From Lactuca virosa (taxonomy: Eukaryota > Streptophyta > Magnoliopsida > Asterales > Asteraceae): a stretch of DNA of 64,000 nucleotides. The position numbers and the translations under genes were made by a program. Under the pieces are notes generated by a model, which did no database searches, had not been told where the DNA came from, and was given only the letters and a program-made list of their open reading frames with translations. Location: positions 224,402,897 to 224,466,896 of the forward strand of contig CAKMRJ010005745.1 in NCBI GenBank assembly GCA_928212115.1, given 5' to 3'. Every line of letters starts with the position of its first letter. Position 1 is the first letter of the stretch. Shown here in pieces: positions 32,407 to 44,806 of this stretch.

Positions 32407-34155
32407 ATGCCTCCTCGTCCAAACCGAAGACCCAGGCCGGGCACGGTACCACCACCACCTCCACCACCAACTTATGATCCGGCCATGGTCCAGACTGCTA
32501 TCACAGTAGCAGTAACCGCCGCCCTCTCGCAAATAAACTCCAACGGAAATGGAGGGACAGGAAGCAGTACGAATCATTCCAACCATGGCACTGGTCATGG
32601 TCAAGTAAGGGAATGTACTTACAAGGAGTTCTTCAACGCAAAGCCAAAAACTTTTAATGGCACAGGAGGAGTCATTGCACTGATGCAATGGTTCGAAAAG
32701 ACCGAAACGGTCTTTGAGATCTGCTCTTGTCAAGAAGCGATCAAAGTCAAGTTCGCCGCTTGCATCCTCACTGATCGAGCCCTCACCTGGTGGAAAAGCT
32801 ATGTGAAGTCCGTGACTCTCACCGTCGCCAACGCCATAAGTTGGGAGGACTTGAAAGTCCTACTACTGGAAGAATACTGCCCAAGGGGCGAGATACAAAA
32901 GCTAGAGCAGGAGCTCTGGAATCTGAAGATGACTGGGTCTGACCTAGTAGCCTACACGGCCAGGTTCAGCGACCTTGCTGCCTTGTGCCCTGCCATGGTC
33001 AACCCAGAACCAAAAAAGGTTGAGAGGTACATTTGGGGGTTGTCACCCCAGATTCAAGGTCACGTCTTGGCCTCCAACGCTATCACTTTCAACAGCGCTA
33101 AGCGCCTGGCTCAGCGACTCATCAACCACAGGGTCAAACAGGGTACTATTGCAGCTACTGCAAACGCATCAAAGGAGGTACAGGGTCAGGGAAGGCCTTA
33201 GAACAAAAGAAGGGGACAAAACCTACAGGGGAACCCCAAGAAACAACAAGTGGTAGCGGCTCATGCAGTTACGGTTCCTGCCACCACTGCACCTACAAGT
33301 TCATACAATGGGAGATTTCCGAAGTGCAACCAATGCAACTTCCACCACCACGGTCCTTGCAGTGACTTCCAATGCACCAGGTGCAATAAGAAGGGGCATA
33401 CGGTCCGCTTCTGCAAGGAGCCAGCCCAACAAGCCGCCCCCACTGCTAATGTCGGAGTAAGTCGCGCCTGCTTTGAGTGCGGAGCCACGGGACACTACCG
33501 CAGGGACTGCCCGAAGGCAAACAACAGGAATACCGGCGGAAGGGGCCGAGTGTTCGCAATGGGACAGGATGAAGCCGTTGCAGACCCCACTGTTGTTACG
33601 GGTACGTTTCTTCTCGATAACTCGTATGCATGCATTTTGTTTGATAGTGGAGCGGAGAGGAGTTTTGTGAGTCATAAATTTAAAGGCCTGCTGAAACAAA
33701 TGCCCCAATCATTAAGTGAACCGTTTTTAGTAGAAATGGCCAACGGTAAAACCGAGGGCACTAAGGATATATACTTAAATTGTCCTCTAACTCTAAACGA
33801 TAACCCCTTTCCAATCAGCCTCATGCCAGTCTCGATTAAGAGTTTCGATGTCATCATAGGCATGGACTGGCCGAGTTCTCATCGTACGGACATTTTATGT
33901 TACGATAAGGCCGTTCGCCTTAATCTGCCAACCGGCGAAACCCTCATAATCTATGGCGACAAACCCAATACCACTCTTCGTATTATCTCGTGTATCCAAG
34001 CTCAGAAGTGCCTACGCAAGGAATGCCACGCGTTTTTAGCACATATTGTGGATGTGAAACGCGAAGTCCAGGACATCAAGAGCGTGCCTGACGTATGCGA
34101 GTTTCCCGATGTTTTTCCCGAAGATCTTCCAGGAATACCACCCGCGAGACAAGTC
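32407..34155 (+). pseudogene. Gypsy gag-protease of G2, one in-frame stop
   Basis: A strong acceptor-like tract TTCTTGGCAG ends at 32402, four bases before the ATG. The N-terminus is proline-rich. The gag domain spans about residues 70-250 (KPKTFNGTGG, 'ALTWWKSYV', EEYCPRGE, 'YIWGLSP'). A single TAG at 33199-33201 interrupts the frame before the zinc knuckles. The same frame then stays open to 34167. Downstream are two or three knuckles (CTRCNKKGHTVRFC near 33383, CFECGATGHYRRDC near 33471) and an aspartic protease with the active-site motif FDSGAERSF near 33640 and 'IIGMDWP' near 33853. Conserved text stops at about 34155. The last codons to 34167 already belong to the joined minus-strand LTR. 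Apart from the stop the coding sequence looks recent. Confidence 0.85.
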
Positions 34156-34728
34156 AAAAATTCATAACTTTCGCATACGAGCTCCGTTTTCGGCGTTCTT
34201 TTTTTCCACGCGTAGGTAAAAATAAGATCTATGGCGACAACGGTAAAACCGAGGGCACTAAGGATATATACTTAAACTTTACCCTAACTCTAAACGATAA
34301 CCCCATTCCAATCAGCCTCATGCCAGTCTCGATTAAGAGTTTTGATGTCATCATAGGCATGGACTGGCCGAGTTCTCATCGTGCGGACATTTTATGTTAC
34401 GATAAGGCCGTTCGCCTTAATCTGCCAACCGGTGAAACCCTCATAATCTATGGCGACAAACCCAATACCACTCTTCGTATTATCTCGTGTATCCAAGCTC
34501 AGAAGTGCCTACGCAAGGAATGCCACGCGTTTTTAGCACATATTGTGGATGTGAAACGCGAAGTCCAGGACATCAAGAGCATGCCTGACGTATGCGAGTT
34601 TCCCGATGTTTTTCCCGAAGATCTTCCAGGAATACCACCCGCGAGACAAGTCAAAAATTCATAACTTTCGCATACGAGCTCCGTTTTCGGCGTTCTTTTT
34701 TTCCACGCGTAGGTAAAAATAAGATCTA
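33741..34728. repeat. 497-bp-spaced tandem duplication across the G2/LTR junction
   Basis: 33741-34231 is repeated as 34238-34728 at an offset of 497 bases with roughly 2% differences. Both copies contain the same artificial joint (protease sequence to minus-strand LTR, near 34155 and 34652), so the duplication came after that joint. Between the copies is a short filler TGGCGA. The text across the joint, ATCTATGGCGACAA, also occurs at about 33949-33962 inside the copy and may be its template. Confidence 0.9.
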
Positions 34729-37038
34729 CAACTTTCCTTTTGACTCCATCGGCTAATTCTCGACCGATCTTAAATTTAACAGTAGGAGGAGATTATACTG
34801 TTAAATGACCGCGTAAAATTCGTAACTTCTTCATACGGACTCTGTTTTCCTCTGTCTTTTTATCGTTGAGTTCCTATTAATGAGATCTTCAATTCTCATT
34901 TAGGTCGCATAGGCCAAAAACCGCTCGAACTAAAATTCGAGTTTCGGGCCTTGCACTGCTATGCCAAATCTTAGAAAAATCATAACTTCCTCATACGAAG
35001 TCAGATGTGGGCGTTCTTTTTATGGACGCTATCGGTTTAACGTATACTACAACTTTTGTTTATATTACTAAGGCTAAAAAGTCCTCCATCGTAAATTCAC
35101 TATTTACGTCTCCCGGTGCCGTGCCGGTTTTGCCGAAAAACTTTGACAGGTCATAATTTTTTCGTTATAACTCGGATTTCGGCGTTCTGTATATGTACGG
35201 AACCCTTGAGACATATTCTAAAACTTGGTTAAGATTATTTATTCTAAGTAATCTTCCATCAAAAACTCATTTTTGACGCTCATTGTCTCTAAATTGACTA
35301 GCCTGGATCTACGGACGTTACAATTATCTCCCCCTTAGGATGATTACGTCCCGGAATCATCAACGAGACATGACTTATATAATGACTCCATACGTTATCT
35401 CTTCATCCTAGGTAATAACCGTAACTTCTATGTCGCTTTAAACGAGTATCTAACTCTTGGACTTCTTGACTGCAGGCGGTGCTCGATCTTGCACCCGCTC
35501 TTTACCTCATGTTAGACTTTAAATCATGACCTTCATGTCACATTATCGATCCTTACTGGAGACTCCTTCTTCTTCTTAATGCACTTAAGATAAGTCCTTT
35601 GATTTCGACAATAGACCGATGGGTCATGTTCTAATGACCTCTCATCGTATGTTGTAACGCTTAGACTCAGGTCTTTTAGAGTCAAATTCCAGAACAGACT
35701 ATACCTTCCTTCATGTTCTAATGTGATACAATCACATTTCAACATGTAGCATTTCTAGCTACCAACTTCTTTAACAAAGAGCGCGATCCTTCTATTAATC
35801 GCTTTGATTCACTTCAATCTTCTGGCTGAAGTTAGATGCTACATCGAACTTGGTTCTCTGAACCACTTAACATACTCATCGGAGTCGGACTCCATTTGTT
35901 ATGACCACTAGGGTCAGATCTAGAAAGACAGAAGCTTAGATCTTTCATCCAGTACAGATCTCAAGTATAAATCATCCATATATCAGGTTTAGATCTGAAA
36001 AGTTCAGATCTGTAGTGAGAAAGTCCAGATCTGAAGGAAAAAGTTCAGATATGTAAGAAAAGGGTTAGATCGGACAAAAATACATATTCCATTCAGATCT
36101 GAAGAAAAGTCTTAGATCTAAAAAGAAAAAAAAAAGTTTAGATCCGAAGGAAAATCTAGATCTGAAGGAGAAGGTTCAGATTTGGAAGAAAATGTTTAGA
36201 TCTAAAGGAAGAAGTTCAGATCTGAAAAGAAAGATGTTCAGATCTTTCATCCAGCAAACATATCAGGTAAACATACAACATATATTTATACACATAACAC
36301 ATAATTTATATAAAATACTTCATATCTATGTGTGAGATGAAAGTGACTATGCAATCACCTGATACGGAGTGATTTGGACAGCACCTCGCTTCTAAAAATT
36401 ATCTTCTTTGACGAAACCAGGAAGTTTGCTTGAAAACCGTGCTCTACGCGGGCAGAGTTTCAAACCGAAAAACTCTTTTTCTCGGAGACTCCGGGCTCTC
36501 CTAGGCTTTCTTCAAGTGCTAGGGAAGTTTCCTAGGCTTTGGGGGGGGGGGGGGGGGGTTTGGAGCTTTCTTCAAGTGCTAGGGAAGTTTCCTACTAATG
36601 AGATCTTCAATTCTCATTTAGGTCGCGTAGGCCGAAAACCGCTCGAACTAAAATTCGAGTTTCGGGCTTTGCACTGCTATGCCAAATCTTAGAAAAATCA
36701 TAACTTCCTCATACGAAGTCAGATTTCGGTGTTCTTTTTATGGACGCTCTCGGTTTAACGTATACTACAACTTTTGTTTAGATTACTAAGGCTAAAAAGT
36801 CCTCCATCGTAAATTCACTATTTACGTCTCCCGGTGCCGTGTCGGTTTTGCCGAAAAACTTCGACAGGTCATAATTTCTTCGTTATAACTCGGATTTCGG
36901 CGTTCTTTATATGTACGGAACCCTTGAGACATATTATACAGGTTGGTTAAGATTATTTATTCTAAGTAATCTTCCATAAAAACTCATTTTTGACGCTCAT
37001 TGTCTCTAAATTGAGTAGCCCGGATCTACGGGCGTTAC
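34156..37038 (-). mobile_element. Deleted minus-strand copy of element A (A2)
   Basis: On the minus strand this holds LTR-A sequence (34156-34231 and 34652-35332, equivalent to about 4660 down to 3994), then the polypurine end and 3' internal region (35333-35913, equivalent to 3993-3402). A deletion with GACC microhomology leads straight into the other LTR (35913-37038). In that LTR a further deletion and a 30-base duplication flank an 18-base G-run (36541-36558). It ends at the LTR start GGGCGTTACA. It is nearly identical to element A over the shared internal part, hence young, and unable to move. Confidence 0.85.
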
Positions 37039-37386
37039 AAAAAATCTACTTTTTACGATACGCAGAGTCGTGCCGATTAAATCGCGAAACTTCGAAGAAG
37101 CATAACTTCTTCGTATGAAGTCGGATTTAAACGCTCCTTATATCTCCATAATCGTTATGACATATACTACAACTAGGTTAAGTTTATTTTTCCTAAGTAA
37201 TATTTTATCTTCAATGCGTATTTTAATCTTATTTATTTTATTATTAAATGCACCTAATATCCTATAGAACACATAAGCTCATAAATATATGAATAATCCT
37301 TTCTTATTCATTCATATAATATTACAATGGTTGACCAAAGCAATTACAGACTATGAATTAATCTAGCAGGAAATGCGGGCGTTACA
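37039..37386 (-). repeat. 3' LTR start of G3 (truncated)
   Basis: Minus-strand LTR beginning TGTAACGCCCGC, preceded (on that strand) by the purine tract AAAGGGGAGATAAT. It is cut on the left by A2. Confidence 0.7.
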
Positions 37387-37689
37387 ATTATCTCCCCTTT
37401 AGGATGATTCCGTCCCCATAATCATACATCAACAAACAGATGGGGATAGAGACTTTTCATTTCGCTTTATGTTTCCTTGGTGAGATTCGCCCATGTCATG
37501 TGTTTCCATCGCACTAGCACCAAGTCAATCATCTTGTGTTGTAATTTCTTCCTCTTACGGTCAACAGTTGCTTCAGGCTCTTCAACTAGCCTTCTATCTT
37601 CATCGATCCTTAACTATGAAAGTGGGAGCATATCAACTTCTTCTCTCGAGTACTTACTCAGATAACAAACATTAAAAGTATTATGGATA

Positions 37690-39990
37690 CCTTGCAGTTC
37701 GTCGGGATATTAAAGCTTGGAGGCTTGATTCCCTATCCTTTGAAGTACTCTGAATGGTCCTATAAAACGAGGACTCAACTTCCCACGCTTTCCAAATCTA
37801 TTAAGTCCCTTCCATGGCGAGACTTTAAGTAACACTTGATCACCCACATAAAATGTTATCGATCGTCATTTCTTATCTGTGTAGCTTTTCTGACGACTTT
37901 GAGCAGCTAGTATCCTTCATCAGATGACTCTTAACATTTCAGCGATCTGGTGTAGTAACTCAGGACCCGCAAAGCTTTTCTCTCCCACTTCTAAGCAACA
38001 CGATGGTGTACGTCACTTCCTTCCGTACAGTGCTTCATAAGGAGGCATCTTGATGCTTGAGTGATAACTGTTGTTGTTGGAAAATTCGGCTAGTGATAGG
38101 TGGTCATCCTAGCTAGTAGGAAATGGTAAGGCACATTCCCGCAAGATATCCAAGGTTTGGATTCTTCTCTCACTCTGTCCGCCCGTTTGTGGATGACATG
38201 CAGTACTTAGGCACAACTTCGTGCCCATTGCTTCCTGCGAACTCTTCTAGAATCTGGAAGTGAATCGACTATCCATATCTGACATGATAGATAAGGGTAC
38301 CCCATGTATCCTAACAATTTCCTCTAAATAGGTCTCAACCAACTTCTCCATAGACCAATTTTATCGTGCGACTATGAAATGCGTACTCTTCGTAAGTCAG
38401 TTTACTATAACCCAGATCATGTCGTGACCTCTCTTTATCTTTGGCAACTTTGTTATAAAATCCATGGTAACATCATCCCATTTCCCTATAGGTGCCGATA
38501 AGGGTTCCAAATCCCCATATGGCTTCTAATGTTATGCCTTTACTCTTGAAAATGTTACGCACTCTGCTACGTAAGTTGCCATATCGACTTTCATTGTCGG
38601 CTACTAGTAATAGGGTTTTAAGTCCAAGTACATTTTGGTACTGCATGGGTGTATAGAATACATGGTCTTATGAGATTCTTCCATAAGAAGATCTAGTATA
38701 CCAGCTAACTTAGGCACCCAAATACGATTCTTAAACGTCTTCAACCCTTTCTTATCTTCTTCAAACACAAATGTCTAGCCTAGTCGTTCTTCCTTCTTAT
38801 CACCTTCTACTAGAGCCTTTGTATGAGCTTCCTTTATCTTTTCCACAATTGCATAAAGCTTCTCCCTCTTAAGGACTTATAGTACATCTCGGAGGTGTTT
38901 ACCATGATCTTGACTGCTTTTGGAGTAAATGAAGATATCATCAATGAACACTATTACCGACTTATCGAAAAAAAGTTTACAAACTCGATGCATCAGATAT
39001 ATAAATGTTGTTGGGGTATTTTTTAGTCCAACGGACATAACAAGGAATTCATAGTGCCCATACCTTGTTCTAAAGGTTGTCTTCTCAATATCTTGCTCTT
39101 TAATCTTCAAATGGTGAAAGCCTGAACTGAGATCAATTTTGGAGAAAATGTTTGCTCCCTACAATTGATCAAACAAGTCGTCTATCCTAGGTAAAGGATA
39201 CCTATTCTTGATCTTAGATTTGTTTGGTTCCCGATAGTCAATACACATTCTCATAATATCGTCCTTCTTCTTTACGTATAGTAATGGAGCTACATAGAGT
39301 GATGAACTAGGTCTTATAAAACCTTTGTTCAATAAATCCCGAAGTTGTGTAATTAACTCCTTCATCTCTGTCAGTGCTAAATGATACGGTGTTTTCACAA
39401 TTGGTGGCGTGTCTGGCAATAAGTCGATTCTGAATTCTACCTGTCTCTCTGGTGGTAATCCTGGCAATTCATCTTGAAATACCTCAGGAAAATCTTGCAT
39501 CATAGTTATATCAGTCATTTCCTTCTTCTCCTTCTTCACGTCTATTACGTATGCCAAGAATGTTGAACATAAATTGGATAGGCATCTTCTGGATTTCATC
39601 ATCATGATGATTCCAGATCTCACTCTACTCCTATCTCCATAAACCACGAATGGCTTTCTCCCAGGGGGATTAATACACGCCATCTTCCTTCCATATAGGA
39701 TTTCTGCTAGGTTTTCTCCCAACCAATCCATGCCGAGAATTACGTTGAACTCACTCAACTCAGAAGGCAACAACTATCGATGAAAATTGTTTCTGTTTAA
39801 GTCAATAGTTACAGCCTCTAACCTATTGCTAAGAGATACATTCCTACCGCCAACTACTTCTACTAATGTAGCGGTACTTAGTCTAAGTGATGATAAATTA
39901 ACTTTCCTACCAAATTCATGTGATATAAATGAATGATTTTCTCCAAAATCAAATAATATATTTGTAGGAATTTAATTAACTAAGAATGTA
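37690..39990 (-). pseudogene. Gypsy protease-RT-integrase of G3, decayed, RNase H lost
   Basis: From right to left on the minus strand: protease near 39950, where the active site reads DFG instead of DSG/DTG. A stop precedes the frame 39773-39159, which has 'NVILGMDWL', the protease-RT linker and RT start (ELPGLPPERQVEF, then MCIDYREPNK). The frame 39110-38877 carries the RT core with FIDDIFIYSKS (catalytic DD). Directly after, the text jumps to an integrase N-terminal zinc region (GLKTFKNRIWVPKL near 38740, 'YSIHPCSTKMY'), so the RT thumb and RNase H are deleted. Integrase remnants continue with 'LAEFSNNNSYHSSIK-PPYEALYGRK' pieces near 38050 and the C-terminal 'GDQVLLKVSPWKG' block near 37850. 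It is inactive. Confidence 0.85.
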
Positions 39991-40049
39991 CCTGAAGCAA
40001 CATCGGTCTCTTCCTTTGCTTCATTGAGGGTCATCTGATAGCTTCGACC

Positions 40050-41229
40050 CTTAGGTTTGGTGGCATTATCTTTGGGATTGGTTTCTTAACCTTTGGGCAC
40101 TATGCCTTCATGTGCCCCTCATTTCAACAATTGAAACAAACTTTTCCGTTGACTGGGCAATTTGTAGAAATATGCTCGGGCTTCTTGCAGTTGAAGCAGA
40201 CGACACACTCGCCGAAATGCTTCTTCTTGCACTGGCCACACCACTTCCCTTCCTGGTTGCTCCCATACTTGTTTCTTGACTTCAAAAACTTCTTCTTCTT
40301 CCTGCGGCTATTGTCGTTGATTCCTTAGCCTTCCTCTTTTCACGGACCTCATTCTTGTCGGCAGTTCTCTTCTTCATCATACCTTCCACAGACTTTGCAG
40401 CCCATACAACTGCCTCAAAAGTAGGTTCCTGCTTCACCGACACAGTATACTCCCATGGAAATCCCTTTGCATACTGATCAATCTTGGTCAGTTCGTCCTG
40501 AACAAGTCGCAAGGAGAACTCCATTTTATCAGTTAAAGCATTGGTGTATTCGTCCACCGACATGCTTCCCATCGATAAAGCCAAGAATTGATTCTCTAAT
40601 TCCAGCATCTTCTCAGCTGACCGTAACTTCCTCTTTAAATGGGTCAAGAATTCGTCCCATGTCAGCTGTAGTGGTTTGTTAGGGCTCGTAATATTTCCTA
40701 ATGTGTTCCACCAATGAAGCGTCGTGCCTTTAAATTTTCTCACAACATAGGTGGTTTGTAACTTCCCTCTGAGCCCACATGTGATAAACGCCGTCTTCAT
40801 CTCCGAGATCTAGTCCATTACTCCTATAGGATCTTCCTTCCTGTTAAATGATGATGGCTTGCAGTTTGTGAAGTCCTTATACTTTCAATAGCCTCTTGGT
40901 TCATCATTTCTCTAGATCTCTGGCTGTTCTGGTCCTTGATGACTTTCCGAGTCATCATTTTCTTCCTGGACTGTCTCTGGATGAGAAGGAATTGGTCCGT
41001 TGTTGACTTTTTCAACAACCACCGACTCATTGATCATAGGCACTCCCCCTCTAGCATTAGCTAGTTCCTGATCCAAGAGCTCCCTAAACTCACGCCGCTG
41101 CTAATCGAGCATTTCTTGCATCATCTCCTGAGCTTCTTTCATCAAGATTTGAACAACAATTGCTCTGACGATCTGAGATGATGGACCTCCTTCGTTATTG
41201 ACGACTCTTCCGCTCGTAGTGATCATCAT
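40050..41229 (-). pseudogene. Gypsy gag of G3, decayed
   Basis: It starts near 41229 on the minus strand after a CTATAG acceptor-like end. The frame 40800-40282 is the gag core and is clearly the homologue of element A gag (shared 'WWNTLG', LELENQFLAL, 'KIDQYAKG-PWEY'). Downstream fingers near 40250-40090 follow the same plan as in A: CX2CX3HX3C, CX2CX4HX4C, then a third finger containing a stop. The similarity links A (no pol) to G3 (with pol). Confidence 0.8.
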
Positions 41230-41282
41230 GTCATTCTATAGTCGTAGGGGACAGAAGTTTTTAAGATAGAGATATACTACTT

Positions 41283-41286
<4 letters not shown>

Positions 41287-41337
<51 letters not shown>
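41287..41337. repeat. (TA)n microsatellite in the G3 leader
   Basis: About 25 TA units just upstream (minus-strand sense) of gag. Confidence 0.9.
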
Positions 41338-41338
<1 letters not shown>

Positions 41339-41507
41339 TTAGCACATAATTAGTAGTTAAGGAATGTTCCTATATTATACTAGTGCAAGTGTATAAGGCA
41401 ACTAAGGCATCTATCCTAAAGCATTCTATCACACACCTCACCGATCATACTTAGCTTCTAAGTTTAAGTCTAGAATTTTCCTAAATTCTTAGTTCGCTTA
41501 AACTAAT

Positions 41508-41519
41508 GATCTGATACCA
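41508..41519 (-). promoter_or_regulatory. Primer-binding site, G3
   Basis: On the minus strand it reads TGGTATCAGATC, one base off the usual initiator tRNA-Met site, just after the LTR end. Confidence 0.8.
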
Positions 41520-41521
41520 AC

Positions 41522-42192
41522 CGCGACATCCCCCATTTTTCATAGCCAATTAAAATATTTTCTTTATGCTTTATAAATTGAGATGTGGAAACTCCCAGTT
41601 AAATAAAACATTTTTAAGACAATAAAAGTTATTTTTACTAAAACCTTGAGGATGTCATTCGTTTATATCCAAACATATGTTACAACGTAAAATATAAAAG
41701 GTCCTCAAACTATAGATTACATGCACATATCTTTACTCCATTCATAAATAATAACTAGACTATTGTAGCCTTGGTTCCACTACATGTGATGCATAAAAAT
41801 GAGTCGGTATGGTTTGGGATAGCCTGGTGACATGCACAGGGTTTTCAAGCCCATAAGAGTTTAATGATAAACATAATTAATATGATTCATGCAAACAAAT
41901 TCATCAGATAATATAAAATCGGATCTAAGACCAACTACCCAGCCTAAACAATCCTCACAGATCCTAAAGCAATGATTATATGGAGGAATCACCCAACCCG
42001 ATGAATCGTATGAGCAACTGTTTGACTGTACGACTAGGGGTGTCCTTGGCCAGTGTAAGTCATATAAGGAAACCAATGTTTAGAGATTTGATAAATATGG
42101 TATCCCATTTTATCTACTTCTATGGGTTATAAGTCCATGCTAGCAACGTAATTCACTAGACTGCCTAGAATAGTCAAGTGTTGTCATCTACT
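41522..42192 (-). repeat. 5' LTR of G3, piece 1
   Basis: Reverse complement matches 11000-11663 of LTR B. It breaks at CTACT (42188-42192), the target duplication of Copia N1. Confidence 0.8.
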
Positions 42193-44806
42193 TGATGGGG
42201 TTTGAGCATAACAACAATCCTATGGTGTACATGCAACCCTAATTACTTTGGATCTAAGTTTTCCTCTATTGAACAGGCAAATACAAACTCCAAAGCAATA
42301 ACCCTAAGACTAGCATACACAATTTCGAAATTAACATGTAAATTAGGGTTTAGATGTTACCTCTCTTGTTATATTGTAATAACAAGAACACCTTGAAGAT
42401 CCTTGACCTTTGAAAGCTTAGTGCCCCAAGTGTTGCACCTCTAATGGAGTCACAAACACTCAATGCAAAGGATGAAGGAGGAGAGGTAGGATTTTAGGTC
42501 AGGGTTCTCTTAGAAACTTATAGGGACGAAATCCATAGGGTAAGGGGCTTTATATAGTTGGGGCCATTAGGGTTTTCAGGTGCAAACCCTAATTTCCTTG
42601 CTTAGGCCTTAAGCAATCCATGAACCACCCTATGAAAGGACTTGGACGAAAACTCTATGGGCTCCCCATAGATTTTCGTCCACCTGTTATCAATAGGGTC
42701 CATTAGTCCAAACTACAACTATTGCTGATTTACATAATAAGCCCCTCCATTATTAATCAGTTCCTTTAATCTCAAAATTAATACTAGATTAATTTCTGAT
42801 TAATTACTAATTAATAATATGATTTCCAAATAATATATTAATATCGTAATATATTAATAAAATCATTCTGAGTACCAATTTATTATTCATATAATAAATT
42901 CTACTCTCTCTCCACTTGTCATCCTGTCAAGTTGCATGAGTGAAGGCAACCCAAAAGGACCATGCTTATAATCAAATCAACTCATACACCTTTCCTTAGA
43001 TAGCTCATATGTGTGTCTAAACTATTTCAGAACTTACAGCAGTATGTTCCGAATGTTCAGACTATTTGACATTTCTCACAATTCGAACTATGAAGAGGGA
43101 TGCCGTAATCATAATCGAATTTGAGAATGCAATTAACACAACTGTTATCTCTTTAAATCTACTTAGTGAAAGAGTTTCCTCACAATCCTTTTATGAAGCG
43201 GAGAGAAACCTTTGCCACTTAGATTTTATGGTGTATGTATTCCTATCCATGTAAATTTGTCATAACCATAATCACAAGACAAGGTTTGTGACAAATCCAA
43301 ACTCATATGGAATGAACTTGTTCAATCTTAATTTCTTGCCACTTAGTAGTATAGGGCCTACCATTGCTTCCGGGTTGTTGAACAGCTCACCTATACTAGT
43401 CAATGTACTTTCATTGAGTAAGGTGCTTTGCCTTGTGCAATCAAATGAGAATTCATAGAACTCACATGCATAGTCAACAGGAATGGGCACAGAAACAAGA
43501 ATTTGTCAACACGATAGGTTAAAAACCTCAAGTCGTGTGCTAGTGATGAACAATAGGTTTATTCTTGATTAGTTCTTGAAACTTTTCAAGAACTTTAAGA
43601 CTCCCACTGACCTCTTGACATATAAGATTCTCTGTCAAGAAACGTTCCTCGACAAACAAATATTCAGGTGTTAGTACAGATTCTTATCAAGAAAAAACAC
43701 TTCATATAATTAGTCTTAGTTGGTCTTTGTCTTATCCAAGACATCACAACTACCAATTTCAAATGTGCAAGAGTAAGAAACATTTCTACTACACATTTCA
43801 TGAGGTGTTATAAACTTACTTTAGATATGTCACTCAAGGCGCAATCTTGGAGTATGACTCTAAAACTCGATTTTGAAATGAAGTATGACTCACCCTTTTT
43901 GATTCAACCATTTCAACAATTCCCGATTCCTCTTCTTAGCCATACAAATGTACTAAGGTGTCCTTAGAGGATCAATTGTGACATGGTTTCATAAGCACTA
44001 AGATGATCATAAAACACGATACTCAAGTACTCTCCTTTCCTTTTAGATTGGAGAAACTTTTATCTTTCTGCCTAATTGATTCTTCTTATTCGTTCTGCTA
44101 TACATTGAAACTTTTTCAATGATTCAGAATCACACTTAATCTTGTAAGCATAACCATATTTACTAAACTTTTAGTAAATCATGACAAATAGTCTTATCGT
44201 GCTTTGTGGCAGACTTGACCAGTGTACATCAATGTGTACCAGATCCTTCAGTCCTTCACTTGACTCACATCTACATGTGAACAATGAATCAGTCTTAATT
44301 TCCCAAAGATGAAAATTCTCATTCATCACACAATACAAGTCGTATGATTCCAAGTTTCTGTCCAATTGAAACTTGGGTGATGAGAATCTTTCCTTATTTG
44401 GTAAATTTCTGACACTACCATAAATGATATTACTAAGAATCAAATCAACTTTCAATATTGCTAAAAATATATAAACACCAATTTTCACAAATGCCATTGC
44501 AAGGAAATATAAATAAAACAAAATCAAAATTTTTCTTTATTTATAAAAATGAGGAAAACTTGTCCTTACAACGCAAGTACAAATGAAAACTATGTCACTA
44601 AATATTCCTAAGCAATCTATCATAACTCCTAAGTAGCAACTCAAAAATCTGATCATCGAACCATGCGATCGAAATCCATCTCTTCGCGAAAAGACTCAAC
44701 TCACTCTTCCTTTAAGCTTCCTTTCTCTTTTCTGATCCTACAAAACATCAAAATGCAATCTTATCACATCATGTATTAAGAATCTATAAATACGAATTTA
44801 ATAGAG

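Larger units (their letters stand above)
29481..34155 (+). mobile_element. Gypsy element G2 (5' truncated LTR to protease)
   Basis: Seen: an LTR lacking its start (29481-30963), primer-binding site (30967-30978), an extra ORF (31431-32048), and gag-protease (32407-34155). The element breaks off at 34155, where the reading frame would enter reverse transcriptase, and joins a minus-strand LTR. The LTR is related to solo LTR C. No 3' LTR is present. Confidence 0.8.

Noticed and set aside
34095..34664. 189-codon ORF with protease-like text
   Set aside because: It is the second copy of the 497-bp duplication reading through LTR sequence at its start; not a separate gene.
21663..41521. Possible endogenous pararetrovirus (zinc knuckle plus RT)
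   Set aside because: All RT regions lie with integrase, LTRs and tRNA-Met primer sites, which identify Copia and Gypsy retrotransposons; no movement-protein-like ORF was seen.
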